A stretch of 64,000 nucleotides of DNA. It comes from Candidatus Anammoxibacter sp. (GTDB taxonomy: Bacteria > Planctomycetota > Brocadiia > Brocadiales > Anammoxibacteraceae). Location of the stretch: contig JAIQZO010000066.1 of NCBI GenBank assembly GCA_021777055.1, forward strand, positions 1 through 64,000, in the 5' to 3' direction. The notes under the pieces were generated by a model. That model did not search any database. It saw nothing but the letters and a program-made list of their open reading frames with translations, and was not told the origin of the DNA. A program made the translations under genes and the position numbers. The first letter of the stretch is position 1, and every line of letters begins with the position of its first letter. This document shows positions 59,295-64,000 of the stretch, one piece after another.

Positions 59295-59650
59295 ATGCAG
59301 ATGAACAGAAGGCGAGTGAAGAGGAAAGAAAAACAGCATTTATTCAATTAGAAAAACTATCAGATCACTTAATGGATGTATTTATGAAAAGTTTTAAAGA
59401 GAAAAATAGGGGTGCACTTATAATACGCACTTTTTCCTTGGACATAGGAGGGCATAAATTTAGCCCCCTAGATTACAACAACAGGAAAGATAGTTTAGAC
59501 ATGTTTGATACCGAAGGAGGCAAAAAGAAATTGTCAGAACTAATAGATAATTACAATCCGGAAACAGAAGGAATTATAGTACTGATAACCAAGTCTCGTG
59601 CTACTTGGTTTGCAACATTTAAGTTTAATCCACAGGTAAACAAGTCATAA
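59291..59650 (+). CDS. Small hypothetical protein
   Basis: A 119-residue cytosolic protein I cannot assign. The start overlaps the stop of the pfaC-like scrap (ATGA at 59291), preceded by GGAGAG. It has an acidic N-terminus (MNADEQKASEEERK), an amphipathic helix region (LEKLSDHLMDVFMKSFKEK), then alternating strand-like segments (ALIIRTFSLDI, GIIVLITKS, TWFATFKF). No Cys, signal or membrane segment. The overlap with a duplicated scrap suggests it arrived with that rearrangement. Confidence 0.5.
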   Translation: MNADEQKASEEERKTAFIQLEKLSDHLMDVFMKSFKEKNRGALIIRTFSLDIGGHKFSPLDYNNRKDSLDMFDTEGGKKKLSELIDNYNPETEGIIVLITKSRATWFATFKFNPQVNKS

Positions 59651-59829
59651 CGCTCCAAATAAAATGGCATGGAGTAAACATTGTGTCTGGAGAGACCATC
59701 GATACACAAGAATCCACACAAGTAAACAAATTATTAGCATTCTCAATATTTGCATTACTTATAACAAGAGCAGCTATTATTCAAAATCCAGCGGACTTCT
59801 AGACATCATATTTAATTTTGATGGACAAA
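59651..59829. other. Unassigned stretch before the RAYT relic
   Basis: An open but startless frame (WHGVNIVSGETIDTQESTQV, then AAIIQNPADF) at about 59664-59802 looks like a piece of a once-coding gene. I cannot place it in a family. Confidence 0.25.
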
Positions 59830-60369
59830 TGGTGTAACCATTGCGACTGAGAAATTTTATCTTATTGTTGAATCCAAACCATGCGCATCTAATTGCTGTC
59901 CCTAAAAAGAACGATAGCCTGGTTAAAGCAATGGGAGAAGCAGATCAAAGGCCTACCAGGCGTGTAAAGTTTAGAGAGGGTTGGCGTGGTCACTTATGGC
60001 AGGAACGTTTGCTTCATACCCAATGGATGAGATTCCTCTTTTGGTAGCAGTATGATATGTGGAATTAAATCTTATAAAAGCAAGACTTGTAAATAAACCC
60101 GATCAGTGGAAGTTTAGTAGTGCGAAAGCTTATATTGACCAAAAGAGGAGATTTTAATAAAACCATCACAACTTAATGATATGGTACGTGATTGGGTTGG
60201 ATTTCTTGGTTTGGAACCGTCAAATGAAGATATCAAAACATTACAAATACGCGGAGGAACTGGCAGCCTACTAGGAGATGAAAGTTTTATTACCAGTCCT
60301 GAGAATTCTATAGGAAGGCTTCTAAAACCTAAAAATCCAAGCCGCAAGCTCAAGAAAGAAATAAATTAG
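59830..60369 (+). pseudogene. Decayed REP-associated tyrosine transposase (RAYT, Y1 family)
   Basis: Pieces in different frames rebuild a RAYT: NPNHAHLIAVPKKNDSLVKAMGEA (HUH-type motif NHAHL, normally NHVHL), FREGWRGHLWQERL, then AVRYVELN-like VRYVELNLIKARLVNKP and WKFSSAKAYI, and finally DWVGFLGLE, TGSLLGDESFI and IGRLLKPKNPSRK at the C-terminus. At least two frame changes and several stops separate them. These enzymes move REP palindromes by single-strand transposition; this one is dead. Confidence 0.75.
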
Positions 60370-60371
60370 TA

Positions 60372-60400
60372 TGTGGTCCACACAGATCTGTGTCCCCACA
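60372..60400. repeat. REP-like hairpin directly after the RAYT relic
   Basis: TGTGG-TCC-ACACAGATCTGTGT-CC-CCACA: a 14-base perfect palindrome enclosed by a second 5-bp stem, 2 bases past the last RAYT codons. Its form and place suit a cognate REP, but the usual GTAG or GGAG tetranucleotide is not clear. Confidence 0.5.
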
Positions 60401-60433
60401 CATCACTTATCGATATGTATTAGATATGCGCTT

Positions 60434-61453
60434 TTATCTAAGATTTCTATATTCCTCAATGTTTGTCTTTACACTATCAATTAAATCGGCAGAGAAAACG
60501 GTACCTGCGACCGAAGCACTCACAGCCTTAGAAACATCATCAAACTCCGCAACGCTTTTACTATCAAGGGAAATAATCTCTACCCCATATTTCTTTATCT
60601 CCTCTATTGATCTCTTATTATCTTCCCTTGTCATCTCGGTTAAACGTTCCATATGTTTCTTGAAGGTACTCTTCAGCAACTTCTGCATATCAGGCTCCAA
60701 AGAGTTATATCGATCTTTTGAAATCAACGTTGCACCTACTGCATACGCCATGGGCATATCAAGCATGTATTTTACTTTTGTAAACCACTGCAGGGCAACT
60801 GCACCCAAAGGAGAACCGTAGATACTATTAATTAACCCTGATTCCAATGATGTTATGACGTCCGTTATAGGCAATGACACAGGTCTTAGTTTAATAGCGT
60901 CAAACAGCGCTTTAGCAACCGGATCATCCTCCCAAATCCACATTTTAGTAAATCGTAAGGCATCCATTGAATCAATCATAATGTTTGAAAAGAAATAAAC
61001 AAAGCCAACATCAGTCCAGCCCAGCAAGATGTAACCATTCTCTTCAAAACCTTCTTCAAATCTTTCATCTAACGCAGCCCTCACAAAATCTATTTCATCA
61101 TATGCCTTGAAAACAAATGGCAAGTTAAAAACCCGCGCCTCATTGAATATCGCACCTAAAGCGACATCGGTAAAACCGGCACAGTGAATCTGTTTGATAC
61201 GCATCTTTCGCAAAACATCCTTTTCGTCTCCAGCAACACCGCCTGAATAAATCTTCAACCTTAACTTACCATCGCTCTTTTCTTTAAGCTCTTCACTTAC
61301 ATCATTAACAACATTTAACCATGTTGACCCTTCCGGTGCCAGTGTTGCAAATTTTATTATTGTAGGAGCAGAAGCGCGGGCAAGGTCTTGTTTTTGTATA
61401 AGCAAACTTATTATAAAAAGAAAAGCAATACAATAAATCGGATTTTTTCCCAT
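60434..61453 (-). CDS. TRAP transporter solute-binding protein (DctP family)
   Basis: A 339-residue periplasmic protein. The signal peptide is hydrophobic (IAFLFIISLLI) and ends near ARASA. The mature part shows the DctP fold: IKFATLAPEGSTWLNVVNDVSEELKEKSDGKLRLKIYSGGVAGDEKDVLRKMR, NLPFVFKAYDEIDFVR, and the Arg-bearing specificity segment DALRFTKMWIWEDDPVAKALF. Later comes VTSLESGLINSIYGSPLGAVALQWFTKVKYM. It captures an organic acid or similar solute for a TRAP membrane pair. No DctQ/DctM genes are adjacent, so it is an orphan here. It is read toward the RAYT relic. Confidence 0.87.
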   Translation of the reverse strand: MGKNPIYCIAFLFIISLLIQKQDLARASAPTIIKFATLAPEGSTWLNVVNDVSEELKEKSDGKLRLKIYSGGVAGDEKDVLRKMRIKQIHCAGFTDVALGAIFNEARVFNLPFVFKAYDEIDFVRAALDERFEEGFEENGYILLGWTDVGFVYFFSNIMIDSMDALRFTKMWIWEDDPVAKALFDAIKLRPVSLPITDVITSLESGLINSIYGSPLGAVALQWFTKVKYMLDMPMAYAVGATLISKDRYNSLEPDMQKLLKSTFKKHMERLTEMTREDNKRSIEEIKKYGVEIISLDSKSVAEFDDVSKAVSASVAGTVFSADLIDSVKTNIEEYRNLR

Positions 61454-61865
61454 CTGAATTCAGTCCTATTTTAGAGTGCCAAATTTAAGATACAACAAAT
61501 TGTAATTAATATAACCAGATGGCATCAAAAAGCAAACAAAAAAACAATAAAAAATCAAACTTTGATCAATCTTACGAAGAGACATTTGAACAAAATATGG
61601 TTTTCTTCTCCCCATTATTTTTAAGGAAAACTGAGGTCACTTCTGACTATTAGACAAATTAGTAATAAAGTTATCGCAAAATGTCGTTTAGTCAAATGTG
61701 GCTATAGTTTTTCACCTGCATTCAGTTTAAAGAGAGGGGCTATATCGACTAATGCATTAAAGAATTGACCCTGATTTGTCCTCTGTGAATGTGAATTAGT
61801 AACTTAATATGTACCAACGGCAACAACTGATTTGTCTCGACCCTAATTTGTTGCCTAGGTATTAG
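61454..61865. other. Intergenic region upstream of the TRAP gene
   Basis: GGCAACAA (61819-61826) and TTGTTGCC (61848-61855) form an 8-bp stem with a 21-base loop just past the stop of the minus-strand membrane protein and may end its transcript. Near-repeats GACCCTGATTTGT and GACCCTAATTTGT occur at about 61768 and 61840. No gene seen. Confidence 0.35.
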
Positions 61866-62474
61866 TTATTCTATTGGCACTATCACTTCATGTTCATCGC
61901 CCTCTGCATCAAACTGTTTTGAATTAATGCCCCAAATTTTACTGACGATGGGATAAGATATGGAAATACCTAATGTAGCGCCAACAAGAATTCCCGGCCA
62001 GCACGCAAGGGAAAACGTAAAATAACCTCCCAGGATTGCAAAGAAAATAGGAATGGCAAAAAAAACAAAGGATGACCTCCTCGTCCTAACATACGAATTG
62101 GCAGTTACACAAACGTCATGGCCACAACTTTGGCAGTAAATGCTGACTTGGCTATGGGGAGCACTTTGGATAGGAACTTCAATTTCAAACTTTTGAGAAA
62201 TATAAGTAATCCGCTGCTGCCTATAACTATAACTTTCTTCACCTGCTTCAGTCTTCAGAATATGCTTCAGCTGAAGCGGTTGTAAAATGAAATTGATCCC
62301 TCCTTTAGAAATAAAACTCTTCCGGATCAAACACATCTGATTGTTTTTAAGATAAATCCAAAATACAAATATAAGACAGGCAAAAACAACGAGAAGTATA
62401 ACCATAACCATAATACTTAAGGTACTAGTAAATACTCCTCGAATAAGCATATCTTTCAGAAACAAGCTATCCAT
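61866..62474 (-). CDS. Small membrane protein with a zinc-ribbon-like CxxC
   Basis: A 202-residue protein without a family I recognise. Spans are predicted by eye at about 15-42 (TSTLSIMVMVILLVVFACLIF region) and two close together at about 133-170 (FVFFAIPIFFAILGGYFTF; WPGILVGATLGISIS). Between them is a soluble domain with SIYCQSCGHDVCVTA, half of a zinc ribbon or a redox CxxC. The C-terminus is acidic. No ribosome binding site is clear. Function unknown. Confidence 0.55.
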   Translation of the reverse strand: MDSLFLKDMLIRGVFTSTLSIMVMVILLVVFACLIFVFWIYLKNNQMCLIRKSFISKGGINFILQPLQLKHILKTEAGEESYSYRQQRITYISQKFEIEVPIQSAPHSQVSIYCQSCGHDVCVTANSYVRTRRSSFVFFAIPIFFAILGGYFTFSLACWPGILVGATLGISISYPIVSKIWGINSKQFDAEGDEHEVIVPIE

Positions 62475-63885
62475 TTTTAATTAAATTGATTCCATTTCGC
62501 TACAGTATGAAGGTATATTTCTGAAACACCTTCATTGATCTTAAGCAAAACTTATAAAATGTGTTTTTTTAATATATATTACTAAGTTAAACTTTATCTC
62601 AATAAATATCATCTGTACTCAGCGTAACTAAGATTTACAGAGACATTAAGGCCACTATAGAGTTCAAGTTGCTAATAACGTTTTACACAACTCAGATAAC
62701 CATAACCTGAAGTTATCATCTATAATCAATATTATATTTTATCATAACGAAGAAAACTCTTGGGACTATATCTAATTTATTGTTTATTATTCTCTATTAA
62801 TTAAAAACAGCTATTATACTATAATTTTAAATCTTTATCCTTATTGAGTTTTTATCCTAATCTTTTTCTTATTTGCATTATACTTCCCTCTGTCACCTCT
62901 TATAACGGATTAGCTATTTCCAAAAAAACTAGTGAACTAAACTACAACTAGTAGAACTACTATGTTGTATTGGAGATAGCCATTAGATCTGCACTCTTTT
63001 TGTTAACCGGTAGTAATTACGCAGACGGATAGGCTGAAGGCTAAAGGTAAAACTTAAAGGTAAAAAGGCTGTGGCTTCTGATTTTTGCATTAGAGCCTGG
63101 CAACCTAAAACGCTTTATAGTATTACACAGTAAAAACTTATTTTTTAAAAAGAAGATTTTACCGTGCATTGTTAAATTATTTGAAACGTTATAGTTACTG
63201 GATGCGTGAGACTAGATGCTTGATAATTTATTGTGCTGTCTTAAAATGTTATATCTTAGATTGAGATTGCCTCTTTTTCATTTTAAATCTTGAAAAAACC
63301 TAGAAATCTAACTGATTGCCAGTATCCAGTATCTAGAATCCAGTATCCGGCATCTTGTATTTTGGTGGCGGCTTAGTCGCGTTATGCTTTTACCTTCTGT
63401 CTTCAGTCTTCAGTCTATCTACCTGAATTGTGCTGTCTTAAAATGTTATATCTTAAATTGAGTTTGACTCTTTTTCATATTACATCTTGAGAAAGACTAG
63501 AAATCTAACTTATTGCCAGTCTCCAGTATCCGGCATCTTGTATTTTGGTTGCCGCTTTGTCGCGTTACGCTTTTACCTTCTGTCTTCAGTCTTTAGTCTA
63601 TCTTACTGAGTAGTTACAACGGATAAGGCTTAAGAAATCATACCCATCATTAAAACGAGGACGCCGTACTAGAACAAAAATACAATTAATCAGCGCTTTT
63701 TCAACTTAGCTAGCAAGAATCCTTTTCAAACTCAAATACAGGACAATATACGAATAAGAAAATGGGTAAAAATTGAAGATGAATGAAAATATTTACGTGT
63801 TATAATGCTTGAAATTGGGGAAACAATTCAGAATGCTTTTTTTTTGATTGAGACTTTAGAAAACCTAAATGAGAGGAGACAAAAC
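62475..63885. other. Long non-coding region with hairpin and tandem repeat
   Basis: About 1.4 kb of AT-rich DNA without a convincing gene on either strand. ATGAAGGT / ACCTTCAT (62507-62535) forms an 8-bp hairpin upstream of the minus-strand membrane protein gene. The 197-bp tandem repeat at 63231-63604 is listed separately. I saw no tRNA or other known RNA. Confidence 0.5.
63231..63604. repeat. Tandem repeat, period 197 bp, two copies
   Basis: Copy 1 (63231-63427) and copy 2 (63428-63604) both start TTGTGCTGTCTTAAAATG and run through a CCAGTAT-rich tract, GGCATCTTGTATTTTGG, a GTCGCGTTA segment and CTTCTGTCTTCAGTCTT. Copy 1 has an extra CCAGTATCTAGAAT block. The tract resembles the word repeats at 32120 and 51577. 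Confidence 0.85.
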
Positions 63886-64000
63886 TTGACTACTCTATTT
63901 GACAAGACTTCTATTAATGGTATGACATTGCGTAACAGGTTAGTCAAATCTGCTATGTGGGAGGGGATGTGTGATGAGAATGGTAGGCCAAATGAAAAAT
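63886..64000 (+). CDS. Old-yellow-enzyme family oxidoreductase, start only
   Basis: The first 38 codons of a gene cut by the window edge, from TTG 63886 with GAGGAG 8 bases upstream. The product begins TTLFDKTSINGMTLRNRLVKSAMWEG and continues CDENGRPNEK, the N-terminus of NADH:flavin oxidoreductases of the OYE/2,4-dienoyl-CoA reductase type (first strand and FMN-binding segment). Substrate cannot be told from this part. Confidence 0.8.
   Translation, partial: MTTLFDKTSINGMTLRNRLVKSAMWEGMCDENGRPNEK

Noticed and set aside
60390..60821. Plus-strand frame of 143 codons
   Set aside because: It lies opposite the well-supported TRAP binding-protein gene and has no recognisable features.
63231..63604. 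CRISPR array
   Set aside because: The repeat is about 197 bp with only two diverged copies and no spacer pattern; no cas genes are present.

Overview
The window comes from an AT-rich, diderm, anaerobic and probably autotrophic bacterium. Supporting genes are outer-membrane porins, a secretin, a TolC-type efflux channel, a selenocysteine formate dehydrogenase, an archaeal-type PEP carboxylase, a SulP/carbonic anhydrase pair and a Tat-exported molybdopterin oxidoreductase. My best guess is an anammox planctomycete (Brocadiales, Scalindua-like). No hydrazine or anammox marker gene lies in the window, so this is an inference from overall style only.

Layout. 0-3 kb: half of a sialic-acid-synthase-like gene, a formate-THF ligase gene reduced to its two ends, an MpsC/DUF2294 protein and a biotin carboxylase. 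3-9.4 kb: a universal stress protein, a small orphan protein, a protein of about 18 kinesin-light-chain-type TPR repeats, a porin and a STAS-PilZ protein. 9.8-17.1 kb: a block of inorganic-carbon genes (SulP transporter, beta carbonic anhydrase, selenocysteine formate dehydrogenase read through an in-frame TGA with a SECIS hairpin, PEP carboxylase, PurE). 17.4-19.6 kb: a secretin preceded by a stray porin leader. 19.6-30 kb: a two-component system and an HME-RND efflux operon next to ISL3 and IS66 relics, bounded by the 5' and 3' scraps of porin genes. 30-38 kb: a LysR regulator between long direct repeats, a four-cluster ferredoxin, a molybdopterin oxidoreductase and two more porins of the same family. 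38.5-42.2 kb: malate dehydrogenase, a tandem pair of CBS proteins, a DUF1640 protein and a homocysteine S-methyltransferase-like protein.

42.6-58.6 kb is the most notable region: a three-gene polyunsaturated-fatty-acid (Pfa) synthase of about 16 kb. It consists of PfaD (enoyl reductase), a KS-MAT-ACPx3-KR-DH megaprotein, and a KS-CLF-AT-DH-DH megaprotein. This order and domain content match the myxobacterial Pfa1-Pfa2-Pfa3 layout more than the marine gammaproteobacterial pfaABCD layout. The intergenic DNA around pfaD is built from small inverted-repeat elements: two diverged, oppositely oriented copies of one MITE-like element sit just upstream of pfaD and just upstream of the pfaA-type gene, and an unrelated 174-bp element with 28-bp arms lies before them. 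In an anammox host such a synthase would be a candidate source of polyene acyl chains, possibly connected to ladderane lipids. That connection is speculation.

58.6-64 kb: a frameshifted HicA toxin with an intact HicB antitoxin, a duplicated scrap of the pfaC 3' end, a decayed REP-associated transposase with a REP-like hairpin, an orphan TRAP solute-binding protein, a small membrane protein, a long non-coding stretch with a 197-bp tandem repeat, and the start of an old-yellow-enzyme family gene cut by the window edge. The many gene scraps (at least nine) show that the neighbourhood has been rearranged repeatedly.
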